A DNA stretch of 41,688 bases from an uncultured Erysipelotrichaceae bacterium (GTDB taxonomy: Bacteria > Bacillota_I > Bacilli_A > Erysipelotrichales > Erysipelotrichaceae). The stretch is from positions 1 to 41,688 of the forward strand of contig CAMQRS010000013.1 of NCBI GenBank assembly GCA_947036815.1. The letters are read 5' to 3'. Positions 18,729 to 26,846 of the stretch are shown here, piece by piece. The position numbers and the translations under genes were made by a program. A model generated the notes under the pieces. That model saw only the letters and a list, made by a program, of their open reading frames with translations, was not told the origin of the DNA and did no database searches. How positions within the stretch are numbered: the stretch's first letter is position 1; each line of letters opens with the position of its first letter.

Positions 18729-19421
18729 ATGAACGAAAATGAAATTATTGATGTGGAAGTAAACGAAATAATTGAAGTAAATGAAGTAATTGAAACGATT
18801 CCGATGGAAGATGAAGTACTGTATACAGATGTAGAAATTGATACAATGTTACAAGATGTAAAAGATCTGATAATCACTAAAAAAGATATGACAGCAGCCT
18901 TCGAAATGGCTCAAAAGATAGCTGTAAATTCAAAAGAGTATTTAGATTGTGATACGTATTTATGGGTAATGTATACATATTCGTTAACCTATAAAAACGA
19001 AGATAATCAAAATGCATGGCGTTACTGCTGTATTCGTATGAAAGAAGTATTAGAAGCGAGTAAAGGGAATAGTCAAAAGCAAAAAGCACTTACATTTGTA
19101 CCGATTACTTTAAGTGAAGCAGTCATAAACAATACTTACGAAGCATGTGAGTTTATGGAAGTAACAAAAAAACAAATCCGTAATCAATTTTTTATGATGC
19201 AAGCTGGTTTAATGGCTATTTTCTTATTTGTGATTAAAGTTATATTAAGTTATTCTTGGTTGTATGCAATTGGATTCAGTGGTGTCTTATTCATATTAAA
19301 TGTGAAATTAACGTATGGAAGCTTAAAAGGTAAATATGTTGTAAACCAAACTAATGCTTGTAAAGAGTATGCGAAGAACGATGAGTTAATAGCATTTGAT
19401 CTACCAGTACTTAACTCATAA
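18729..19421 (+). CDS. Unrecognised two-TM protein with acidic N-terminus
   Basis: I do not recognise the family. The 230-aa product opens with an acidic, repetitive stretch (NEIIDVEV, NEIIEVNEVIETI), then a mostly helical region (about 35-150) with conserved-looking aromatic and Cys residues (TYLWVMYTYSLTY, WRYCCIRMKE) that could form tetratricopeptide-like helix pairs. Two adjacent membrane helices (about 156-195) follow, and a short cytosolic tail. It starts 9 bases after parC with TAGGAGAA as ribosome site, so it is in the same transcript. A location at the membrane is likely; the function is unknown. Confidence 0.75.
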   Translation: MNENEIIDVEVNEIIEVNEVIETIPMEDEVLYTDVEIDTMLQDVKDLIITKKDMTAAFEMAQKIAVNSKEYLDCDTYLWVMYTYSLTYKNEDNQNAWRYCCIRMKEVLEASKGNSQKQKALTFVPITLSEAVINNTYEACEFMEVTKKQIRNQFFMMQAGLMAIFLFVIKVILSYSWLYAIGFSGVLFILNVKLTYGSLKGKYVVNQTNACKEYAKNDELIAFDLPVLNS

Positions 19422-19429
19422 GGCACCTC

Positions 19430-20161
19430 ATGGAAATACTATCAAGTAATAATGTGAAGGTAAAGACATGGCAAAAATACCATATCAAGAAACATAGAGA
19501 TAAAGATAACAAGTTTTTAATTGAAGGAGAGCACCTAATACAAGAGGCACTAAAAGTAAATTGTGTAGAAGTAATCCTAATACGTAAAGGTGTAAATACT
19601 AAGTTTGATCACTCGCAAATAATTATGGTTAGTGATGAAGTAATGCGTAAACTTTCTAAAAATGTATCATTAGTCGATGTGATTGCAGTTTGTCATAAAA
19701 TTAAATATCAACAGAATAAAGAAGAACGAGTTATCTTTTTAGATGATGTACAAGATCCTGGTAATGTAGGAACCATTATTCGTAGTGCTCATTCATTTGG
19801 TTTTGATTGTGTATATTTATCAAAGGCAAGTGCTGATATGTATAATGAAAAAACAATCCGTTCAACACAAGGAGCACTATTTCATATACGTATAGAAACA
19901 CTTGATATATTAGATAAGATAGTAGCGCTTAAAGCGGAAGGTTGTATTGTATATGCAACTGCTTTGACGAATGCTGTAGGATTGTCTAGTATCGATAAAA
20001 CTAGCGATAGCGTAGCACTTGTATTTGGTAATGAAGGCGTAGGGGTAAGCAAGGAAGTAATTCAATTGTGTGACCAAAGCGTATTTGTTGAAATGTCTAC
20101 TTTTGAATCGCTTAACGTAGGTATCGCTGCAGGTATATGCATGTATGAATTCAGAAAATAA
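19430..20161 (+). CDS. SpoU/TrmH-family RNA 2'-O-methyltransferase
   Basis: SAM-dependent enzyme with a C-terminal SPOUT (knotted) domain. The three family motifs are intact: motif 1 PGNVGTIIRSAHSFG (Asn112, Arg118), motif 2 LVFGNEGVGVS (Glu202), motif 3 ESLNVGIAAGI (Asn229). The N-terminal region (KYHIKKHRDKDNKFLIEGEHLIQEAL) is the SpoU substrate-binding domain, which suits an rRNA methylase of the RlmB/TrmH type; the exact target cannot be told. Length 243 aa is normal. It has a weak ribosome site (AAGGCACC) and starts 8 bases after the preceding stop, which implies coupling. Confidence 0.9.
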   Translation: MEILSSNNVKVKTWQKYHIKKHRDKDNKFLIEGEHLIQEALKVNCVEVILIRKGVNTKFDHSQIIMVSDEVMRKLSKNVSLVDVIAVCHKIKYQQNKEERVIFLDDVQDPGNVGTIIRSAHSFGFDCVYLSKASADMYNEKTIRSTQGALFHIRIETLDILDKIVALKAEGCIVYATALTNAVGLSSIDKTSDSVALVFGNEGVGVSKEVIQLCDQSVFVEMSTFESLNVGIAAGICMYEFRK

Positions 20162-20179
20162 ATTTATAAAAGACTAATA

Positions 20180-20223
20180 AAAATCCTTTCGTAGTTCGAA
20201 TGTAACTAGGGAAGGATTTTTTT
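20180..20223 (+). terminator. Terminator after the parE-parC-methyltransferase transcript
   Basis: AAAATCCTT (20180-20188) pairs with AAGGATTTT (20212-20220), with an inner TAGTT/AACTA stem (20192-20196, 20204-20208), then TTTTTTT through 20223. Confidence 0.85.
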
Positions 20224-20365
20224 GCATAAATTCAGTACGGAGTGTTAAATTAGTCATAGGATAATTTCCAAACATTAGTATATAAATCATATAATAAAAA
20301 CAATAGAAACGGTAAATAAAGAAGACCCAAAGGCTAATTACTAATTAAAAAATGTTGAAATAATC

Positions 20366-20394
20366 TTTACAACATACACAATTAATAGTATTAT
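20366..20394 (+). promoter_or_regulatory. Sigma-A promoter of the TSCPD gene
   Basis: TTTACA (20366-20371), a 17-base spacer, and TATTAT (20389-20394). It matches the consensus well and lies about 33 bases before the gene. The stretch from 20224 to 20365 has no gene I can support. Confidence 0.65.
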
Positions 20395-20426
20395 TACATA
20401 AGAGAAATCGGAAAGGAGCGTTTATC

Positions 20427-20681
20427 ATGAACAAATTTACTTATAAAACAAAAGGCGTATGCTCACAAACTATGACATTTACAATGGATAATGAAACAAT
20501 TAAAGAAGTCAAAATAGTTGGAGGATGTGCAGGTAATTTGTTAGGAATATCGAATATTATTAAAAACAAAACAGTAGACGAAGTAATACAATCATTTCAA
20601 GGCGTTCCTTGCGGAACTAAAAAAACGTCTTGTCCGGATCAAATCGCACAAGCTTTAAAGGAATATAAAGCTAGTTTATAA
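20427..20681 (+). CDS. Small TSCPD-domain protein
   Basis: Stand-alone TSCPD-domain protein of 84 aa (TIGR03905-like). The namesake motif TSCPD is at residues 67-71. Four cysteines (12, 34, 62, 69) are placed as in the family and could form a metal site; GGCAGNLLGIS is the other conserved block. TSCPD domains are also found at the C-terminus of some B12-dependent ribonucleotide reductases; the role of the stand-alone form is not known to me. It has GAAAGGAG ahead of its ATG, its own promoter and its own terminator, so it is a single-gene unit. Confidence 0.88.
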   Translation: MNKFTYKTKGVCSQTMTFTMDNETIKEVKIVGGCAGNLLGISNIIKNKTVDEVIQSFQGVPCGTKKTSCPDQIAQALKEYKASL

Positions 20682-20715
20682 TAAGAGAGAATAATCTTAT
20701 TATTTTGGTATTACT

Positions 20716-20745
20716 AAGTAAGTACTTTTTGTACTTACTTTTTTT
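20716..20745 (+). terminator. Terminator after the TSCPD gene
   Basis: Perfect 10-bp stem AAGTAAGTAC / GTACTTACTT around a TTTTT loop, followed by T's to 20745. It ends 20 bases before the ABC exporter start, and no clear promoter lies between, so the exporter may depend on read-through. Confidence 0.88.
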
Positions 20746-20765
20746 ATGTAGAAGGAGAACCACAT

Positions 20766-22547
20766 ATGAAAGAACTGAAATTTATTATGAAATATTTACA
20801 TGGTAAAAAACATTTGTTTATTATTATGTTTATATGTGTATTTGTATATTCACTAAGCTTATTATTAAGTCCATTAATAGTAAGTTATGTATTAGATAAT
20901 GTCATTAATGGATTACCTATTAATGATCCTATTACCCAAATAATTGATCAATTACTTGGGGGAGCAACTTATGTTAGAAATAATTTGTGGACAGCAGCTT
21001 TGGCTGTCATCGTTATATATAGTATGATTGCATTTAGTGTATATTTGAAAGGGCTTTGTACGGGAATAATCAGTGAGTTATTTTCTAAAAACTTAAGAGA
21101 TGACGTATATGATCATTTACAAAAATTAACATTCACTTATCATAAAAGCAAGGATAGTGGAGATTTAATTCAAAGATCAACATCAGATATTGATCAAATA
21201 AGACGTGCATTAGCTTCACAAGTAAGTGAAATGTTTTATTGCATCTTTACAAGTATCATTGCACTTAGTATTTTAGTATCAATTAATGTACAACTTACAT
21301 TAATATCATTTTTTGTTTTACCTATTTTATTTTTATCTAGTTATATGTTTTTTAAGAAAAGTAAAAAAATATTCTTAGAATGTGATTTAGCTGAATCAAA
21401 ATTAACGACAATTATACAAGAAAATTTAGGTGGGGTAAGAGTCGTAAAAGCATTTAATAGTGAACAAGAAGAAATTATAAAGTTTGAACTTGCGAATAAT
21501 AAATACAAGGCTAAAGTATTTAATTTAATGCAAGCAATGGCTATCTTTTGGAGTACGACTGATGTACTTGCTTTAGGCCAAATATTGATTATGATTGTTG
21601 CAGGAATTGGGTTTGTTCATGATGGAAGTATTAGTGTAGGACAATACTTTGTATTCCTTTCTTATGTGAGCTTTGTGATATGGCCACTAAGACAATTAGG
21701 TAGAATCTTAGCTGACATGGGGAAACTAAGCGTATCTATACAACGTATTGATGAAATACTATGTGAACCCGCAGAAGACTTAGAAATTGGTAAAACACCT
21801 ACAATAAAAGGAAGTATCATATTTTCAAATGTAAGCTTCACTTATGACAAAGACACTAAACCAACACTTGAGGATATCAATTTTAATATAAAAGCAAAAC
21901 AAAGTATCGCTATTATGGGACCTACAGGAAGTGGTAAAAGTAGTTTGGTTAATTTATTAAGTAGGCTATATGAATATGAAGGAAATATTTTAATTGATGA
22001 TACGCCATTAAATGAAATAGCTAAAGGATGGGCTAGAAAAAATATAGGAATTGTATTACAAGAACCATTCTTATTCTCTAAGACTATCTACGACAACCTT
22101 GCACTAACGAAGAAAGATGCTAAAAAAGATAGTATCTATGATGCGGCTAAAATTGCATCTATACATGATGTCATTGAAGGGTTTAATGAAGGGTATGAAA
22201 CAGAAGTAGGAGAAAAAGGAGTTACTTTATCAGGAGGGCAAAAGCAACGTATTGCGATTGCTAGAACATTGGTAAATGAATGTCCAATCTTAATATTCGA
22301 TGATTCATTAAGCGCTTTAGATTCAAAAACAGATGCACAAATTCAACACTCATTGAAAAGGATGAAAAATAAAGCTACGATGTTAATTGTTACACATCGT
22401 GTTAATAGTGCGATTCATGCCGATCAAATTATTGTGTTAGATAAAGGAAGAATCGCACAACAAGGAAACCATGCAACCTTAGTGAAAGAAGAAGGATTAT
22501 ATAAACAGATTTATGAACTTCAAATGGGAGGTGATGTAAATGAGTAA
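20766..22547 (+). CDS. ABC exporter half-transporter, degenerate Walker B
   Basis: Membrane domain of six helices (about residues 1-320) fused to a nucleotide-binding domain. Walker A is GPTGSGKSS (385-393), the signature is canonical LSGGQKQR (from Leu488), and Walker B reads ILIFDDSLSALD; the residue after Asp512 is Asp513 where catalytic exporters have Glu. This marks it as the non-catalytic-site partner of a heterodimer, as in TM287/288 or BmrCD. Its 593 aa is normal. AGAAGGAGAA lies before the ATG. The next gene overlaps by 8 bases and encodes the partner. Substrate unknown; many relatives export drugs or lipids. Confidence 0.93.
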   Translation: MKELKFIMKYLHGKKHLFIIMFICVFVYSLSLLLSPLIVSYVLDNVINGLPINDPITQIIDQLLGGATYVRNNLWTAALAVIVIYSMIAFSVYLKGLCTGIISELFSKNLRDDVYDHLQKLTFTYHKSKDSGDLIQRSTSDIDQIRRALASQVSEMFYCIFTSIIALSILVSINVQLTLISFFVLPILFLSSYMFFKKSKKIFLECDLAESKLTTIIQENLGGVRVVKAFNSEQEEIIKFELANNKYKAKVFNLMQAMAIFWSTTDVLALGQILIMIVAGIGFVHDGSISVGQYFVFLSYVSFVIWPLRQLGRILADMGKLSVSIQRIDEILCEPAEDLEIGKTPTIKGSIIFSNVSFTYDKDTKPTLEDINFNIKAKQSIAIMGPTGSGKSSLVNLLSRLYEYEGNILIDDTPLNEIAKGWARKNIGIVLQEPFLFSKTIYDNLALTKKDAKKDSIYDAAKIASIHDVIEGFNEGYETEVGEKGVTLSGGQKQRIAIARTLVNECPILIFDDSLSALDSKTDAQIQHSLKRMKNKATMLIVTHRVNSAIHADQIIVLDKGRIAQQGNHATLVKEEGLYKQIYELQMGGDVNE

Positions 22548-24378
22548 GTCAATTTTAAAAGAAGAAGAATTTGAATTTAAATCATTAGATAAAAGAATTT
22601 GGTCAAAATTAATTAAAATAATGTGGGAAGATAAAAAACGTATCATTCAAATCGTTGTGATTATGATTATGATGTCGGGAATAGATGTGGTATTACCTTT
22701 CTTAAATAAGATTGCGATTGATTACTATATAAGTAGTGATCATGGCTATAATTACATTGTATATTTTATATTATTATATGTGAGTTGTATTATTATTCAG
22801 TCCTTAAATGTATTTGTTGGTTTTTCAAAAGCTGCACATTTAGAAGCTGATTTTGGTGCTAGACTACGTAGTAAAGCATTTAGTAAGTTACAAAATTTAT
22901 CATTTTCATACTACGATAAAACTGCGAACGGTTGGCTTGTAGCTCGTTTAACAGGTGATGTGAATCGACTTGCAGAAATACTTGCTTGGAGTATCATTGA
23001 CTTTGGTTGGGGTATCTGTCTGATGGCTGGTATCTTAATTATGATGTTTAGTATTCATGTAAAGATGGCACTTATATTATTGGTGTGTATGCCATTTGTA
23101 TTTATTGTATCAAGATACTTTCAAAAGAAAATATTACTTGCACAACGTAAATCAAGAAGTATCAATTCAAGAATTACTGCCTCATTTGCGGAAAGTATTA
23201 ATGGTGCAAAAACAACGAAGACCTTAAATTTAGAAGAAAATAACTATGAAGACTTCATTGAAATTACTGCAGATATGAAAAAGTATTCGGTTCGTGCAGC
23301 TAAAATAAACGCTTTATTTCAACCAGTTATTTATTTGTTTTCTGCAATTGTAATTGCTTCATTACTTCAAATTGGTGGAGTTGAGTTAAGTAATAATACG
23401 ATTACTTTTGGAACACTAGCCTTATTCATTAACTATGCACAAATGTTTTTTGATCCATTGAAACAAATTGCTAGACTATTAGCTGAATTTCAGATGGCAC
23501 AAGCAAATGCAGAACGAATTATTTCTTTGATTGAACAAGAGGTAGATATAGTTGATAGTGAAGAAGTAGTAAATACTTATGGAACGATACTGAACCCTCA
23601 TAAAGAAAATTATGAATCAATCGAAGGTAGTATTGAATTTAAAGATGTTCATTTTTACTACAATGAAGAAGAGGTCATCTTAAATAACTTCAATTTCCAT
23701 ACGGACTCAGGTAAAATGATTGCCCTTGTCGGTCATACAGGAAGTGGAAAAAGCACACTGATAAACTTGTTAAGTAGATTTTATGAGCCTATTAGAGGTG
23801 AAATACGAATAGATGGAGTAGATTATCGTAAACGAAGCTTAGGTTGGTTACATTCGCAATTAGGGTATGTACTACAAACACCAACCTTATTTAGTGGAAC
23901 GATTAAAGATAATATTTGTTATGGAAGACAAGATGCTACGATTCAAGAAGTAATGGATGTAGCCAAACTAGTAAATGCTCATGAATTTATTACTCAATTA
24001 AAAGAAGGGTATGAAACTCAAATTGGAGAAGGTGGAGATGTTTTATCTACTGGAGAGAAACAATTAATTTCGTTTGCTAGAGCTTTGATATGTAATCCGA
24101 AAATCATTATCCTAGATGAAGCTACTTCCTCTATTGATACCCAAAAAGAACAGTTAATTCAAGAAGCAATGAAAACATTGTTAGAAGGAAGAACAAGCTT
24201 TGTGGTTGCCCATCGATTATCTACTATTGAGAAAGCAGATGTTATCTTAGTAATGGAACATGGTGAAATAATGGAACAAGGAACACATAGTGAACTATTG
24301 AATAAACGAGGTATCTACTATGATTTATACCATAAACAAAAAATGTTAGATGAACAAGAAAAATTATTAAATAAGTAA
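22540..24378 (+). CDS. ABC exporter half-transporter, catalytic Walker B
   Basis: Second half of the heterodimeric exporter: an N-terminal extension, six membrane helices (about 30-330) and a nucleotide-binding domain. Walker A is GHTGSGKST (398-406), Walker B has Asp526-Glu527 in IIILDEATSSID, but the signature is LSTGEKQ (502-508), not LSGGQ. The two departures fall in one composite site: Walker A/B of the first protein and this signature form the degenerate site, while this Walker A/B and the partner's LSGGQ form the working one. GGGAGGTGATGTAAATG gives a strong start within the end of its partner. Confidence 0.93.
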   Translation: MSKSILKEEEFEFKSLDKRIWSKLIKIMWEDKKRIIQIVVIMIMMSGIDVVLPFLNKIAIDYYISSDHGYNYIVYFILLYVSCIIIQSLNVFVGFSKAAHLEADFGARLRSKAFSKLQNLSFSYYDKTANGWLVARLTGDVNRLAEILAWSIIDFGWGICLMAGILIMMFSIHVKMALILLVCMPFVFIVSRYFQKKILLAQRKSRSINSRITASFAESINGAKTTKTLNLEENNYEDFIEITADMKKYSVRAAKINALFQPVIYLFSAIVIASLLQIGGVELSNNTITFGTLALFINYAQMFFDPLKQIARLLAEFQMAQANAERIISLIEQEVDIVDSEEVVNTYGTILNPHKENYESIEGSIEFKDVHFYYNEEEVILNNFNFHTDSGKMIALVGHTGSGKSTLINLLSRFYEPIRGEIRIDGVDYRKRSLGWLHSQLGYVLQTPTLFSGTIKDNICYGRQDATIQEVMDVAKLVNAHEFITQLKEGYETQIGEGGDVLSTGEKQLISFARALICNPKIIILDEATSSIDTQKEQLIQEAMKTLLEGRTSFVVAHRLSTIEKADVILVMEHGEIMEQGTHSELLNKRGIYYDLYHKQKMLDEQEKLLNK

Positions 24379-24408
24379 AATGTTTGTTATGATAGACAAT
24401 AAAAAAAA

Positions 24409-24460
24409 GCAACCTTTCAGTTGCCTAGAAGTAGAACAATATAGTTGTTCTACTTTTTTT
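24409..24460. terminator. Two-hairpin bidirectional terminator
   Basis: The right hairpin AAGTAGAACAA / TTGTTCTACTT (24429-24439, 24445-24455) ends in a T-run to 24460 and serves the plus-strand ABC genes. The left hairpin GCAAC / GTTGC (24409-24413, 24420-24424) is preceded by eight A, which is a T-run for the minus-strand antiporter transcript. The plus T-run overlaps the end of the antiporter gene. Confidence 0.8.
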
Positions 24461-25919
24461 ATTTACCATGTATTTTATTATAAATACGAACAATAATCAT
24501 TAAACTTAATAATCCACTAGCAAACGTAATATATACATTTAATGTAATACCAGCGACGATAAATCCAATGAAAGAAGCTCCAGCTACTAATAAAGCATAA
24601 GGAAGTTGAGAACTAACATGTTCTATATGATCACATTGTGCTCCGGCACTTGCCATTATTGTAGTATCAGAGATAGGCGAAATGTGATCACCACATACAG
24701 CTCCAGCTAAGATACTTGCGATACAGATAACCAATAATATATCTCCATCAGCAAAGATAGAAGTTGCAATTGGTATTAAGATACCAAATGTTCCCCAAGA
24801 TGTACCAGTTGAAAATGCAAGAAGCATTGCTGAAACAAATAGCGTAGCTGGTAGTATCGTATACGGAATATTTGCATCATACATAAAGTTACTTACAAAT
24901 ACACCAGCATTTAATCCTTCAGAAACTATAGAACCAAGAGTCCAAGCTAGCGCTAGAATACAAATAGCGGGAACCATTGTTTTAAATCCTTCAGGTATGT
25001 TTTGTGCAAATGATTTATAACTAATAATGCCTCTTGGTATATATAACACAAAGATAAAACATAGGGTATAGAATGAAGCTAAAACTAACGCAGTTGAAGC
25101 ATCACAGGCTGCAAAAGCTGAAACGAAGTCTACACCATCGAAGAATCCACCAGTATACAACATAGTTACGATACTAGAACCAATTAAGAATACGATAGGT
25201 AATAATAAATCATATATCTTCGCCTTTGTTTCTTCAACTTCTATTTCGACTGGTTCAATGAATTGTGCATTTTGTTCACATTCTTCCATAAGTCCATAAT
25301 TTTTATCTTTCACAATAACATAGACAACCATAACTATAGTTAATAAAGCATATAAGTTAAAAGGTATGGTCATTAAGAATAAAGTGAATCCATCTCCCTC
25401 AGTATAGCCACTAACTGCAGCTGCCCAACTTGATATGGGAGCAATGATACAAATAGGTGCCGCTGTTGAATCTATAATATATGCAAGTTTTGCACGAGAT
25501 ATTTTATATGAATCTGTAATATCTTTCATGACACTTCCTACCGTTAAACAGTTAAAATAATCATCGATGAAGATAATTGTTCCTAACGCAAAGGTAGCAC
25601 CTAATACACTTCTTTTTGTTTTTAATTTCTTTTGAACCCATTTAGCATACGCTAAACTTGCTCCACTTTTTGAAATTAAACATACAATGACACCTAATAA
25701 TATTAGGAATATTAAAATTCCAATACTACCTCCACTTTTAATAGATTCAGTCATTGTGTCAAATATTATTTCAGTTGCTAGTAGCGGGTGAAATTCACTA
25801 ATTAGTAAAGCACCAGTTAGAATTCCAAAAAATAATGATAAATATACTTCTTTTGTTTTTAATGCTAAAGCAATAGCAATAAATGCGGGCAATAATGCCC
25901 ATATTGTTGAATCAAACAT
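24459..25919 (-). CDS. nhaC: NhaC-family Na+/H+ antiporter
   Basis: Integral membrane protein of 486 aa with about twelve hydrophobic segments. The block FIDDYFNCLTVGSVMKDITD, then SRAKLAYIIDSTAAPICII and APISSWAA, is characteristic of the NhaC family (Na+/H+ antiporter, PF03553), as are STGTSWGTFGI and CGDHISPISDTTIM in the second half. It exchanges cytoplasmic Na+ for external H+ in known members; related proteins carry other organic ions, so the substrate is probable and not proven. AAAGGAG (forward bases about 25929-25935) precedes the ATG. It is a single gene between two terminators/promoters. Confidence 0.9.
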   Translation of the reverse strand: MFDSTIWALLPAFIAIALALKTKEVYLSLFFGILTGALLISEFHPLLATEIIFDTMTESIKSGGSIGILIFLILLGVIVCLISKSGASLAYAKWVQKKLKTKRSVLGATFALGTIIFIDDYFNCLTVGSVMKDITDSYKISRAKLAYIIDSTAAPICIIAPISSWAAAVSGYTEGDGFTLFLMTIPFNLYALLTIVMVVYVIVKDKNYGLMEECEQNAQFIEPVEIEVEETKAKIYDLLLPIVFLIGSSIVTMLYTGGFFDGVDFVSAFAACDASTALVLASFYTLCFIFVLYIPRGIISYKSFAQNIPEGFKTMVPAICILALAWTLGSIVSEGLNAGVFVSNFMYDANIPYTILPATLFVSAMLLAFSTGTSWGTFGILIPIATSIFADGDILLVICIASILAGAVCGDHISPISDTTIMASAGAQCDHIEHVSSQLPYALLVAGASFIGFIVAGITLNVYITFASGLLSLMIIVRIYNKIHGK

Positions 25920-25946
25920 ATTAATAATCTCCTTTTAAGCCTTATA

Positions 25947-25999
25947 AAAATAACACACATTCCATAAATTATCAATGAAAATATAATGCGTGTTATTTT
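25947..25999. repeat. 14-nt inverted repeat upstream of the antiporter gene
   Basis: AAAATAACACACAT (25947-25960) and ATGCGTGTTATTTT (25986-25999) are inverted copies with one mismatch, 25 bases apart. They flank the region where the minus-strand promoter of the antiporter should be. A paired repressor site or an mRNA hairpin would both fit. Confidence 0.6.
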
Positions 26000-26105
26000 G
26001 ACATAATGACATAAGCAATTAAAATATGAATATGATTACTAAATACAAAAAAAAGAATTAATTAAACTATATGTAGAAGTGATAAATAGTGTCATTCGAT
26101 TTATT

Positions 26106-26134
26106 TCGACAATAGAATTATGCTGTGTTATAAT
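26106..26134 (+). promoter_or_regulatory. Promoter of the DUF4230 pair
   Basis: TCGACA (26106-26111), a 17-base spacer, and TATAAT (26129-26134) preceded by TGT (extended -10). It is one of the best matches to the consensus in the window. The start near 26141 rules out the upstream ATG at 26120. Confidence 0.75.
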
Positions 26135-26182
26135 TTTATAAGCTTGCTATTATATACAATAAAAGCATATAGGGGAAACAGT

Positions 26183-26836
26183 ATGTATGAAAATAAAGAA
26201 ATAATAAACGATTCAAACAAAGAAGTAAAAAAGAATTCTGATAAGTATAAAGTAATAGTTAAAAATTTTGATAGAAGTAAACTAAGTCGAATGATGATGA
26301 TATTAATTTTAGGCATTGTGATCGGTATTATGTTGCTTTTAAACTTTACTAATACGAGTTCAAATAGCAAAGAGATATTATCTGAAAGTTCGTTAGAAAA
26401 AATGCTGAACATTACTGATTTATCAACGTATCAGGCAATTTATAATGGTATTTCTACTGTCGAAAATGAAGATGGTGCTGTAAATTATCACGTTTCTTAT
26501 GAAGCAGTTGTAAAAGCGGGATTAAATTTTGAAGATATTAAAATTGATAATAATGAAGAAGACAAAATAATTACTGTTACGTTACCTCCAACTGAGATTA
26601 CTGATATTAACGTAGATATTGCATCTTTGGACTTTATCTTCGAAAATAAAAAATCACATACAGATACAGTACTCCAAGAGGCTTATAAAGCTTGTATTAA
26701 TGATGTTGAACAAGAGAGCTCTGAGAAAACAGCTATTTTTGAATTTGCTCAAGAGAATGCTGAAAATACAGTAATAGCAACACTGGGACCTTTTATAGAT
26801 CAATTAGATGATGATTATAAAATAGTATTTAAATAG
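26183..26836 (+). CDS. DUF4230 membrane-anchored protein, first copy
   Basis: 217-aa protein with a charged cytoplasmic N-terminus (about 1-35), one membrane helix (about 36-55) and an external domain. NYHVSYEAVVKAGLNFEDIKI followed by ITVTLPPTEITDINVD fits the DUF4230 pattern (a strand, xGV-xLGID, then LPxAxIL). The start at 26183 is used because AGGGGAAA (26171-26178) precedes it and the longer frame begins inside the promoter. It forms a two-gene unit with the next gene, which is the same family. Function unknown; the domain probably lies outside the membrane. Confidence 0.8.
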   Translation: MYENKEIINDSNKEVKKNSDKYKVIVKNFDRSKLSRMMMILILGIVIGIMLLLNFTNTSSNSKEILSESSLEKMLNITDLSTYQAIYNGISTVENEDGAVNYHVSYEAVVKAGLNFEDIKIDNNEEDKIITVTLPPTEITDINVDIASLDFIFENKKSHTDTVLQEAYKACINDVEQESSEKTAIFEFAQENAENTVIATLGPFIDQLDDDYKIVFK

Positions 26837-26846
26837 GAGAGCGGAT

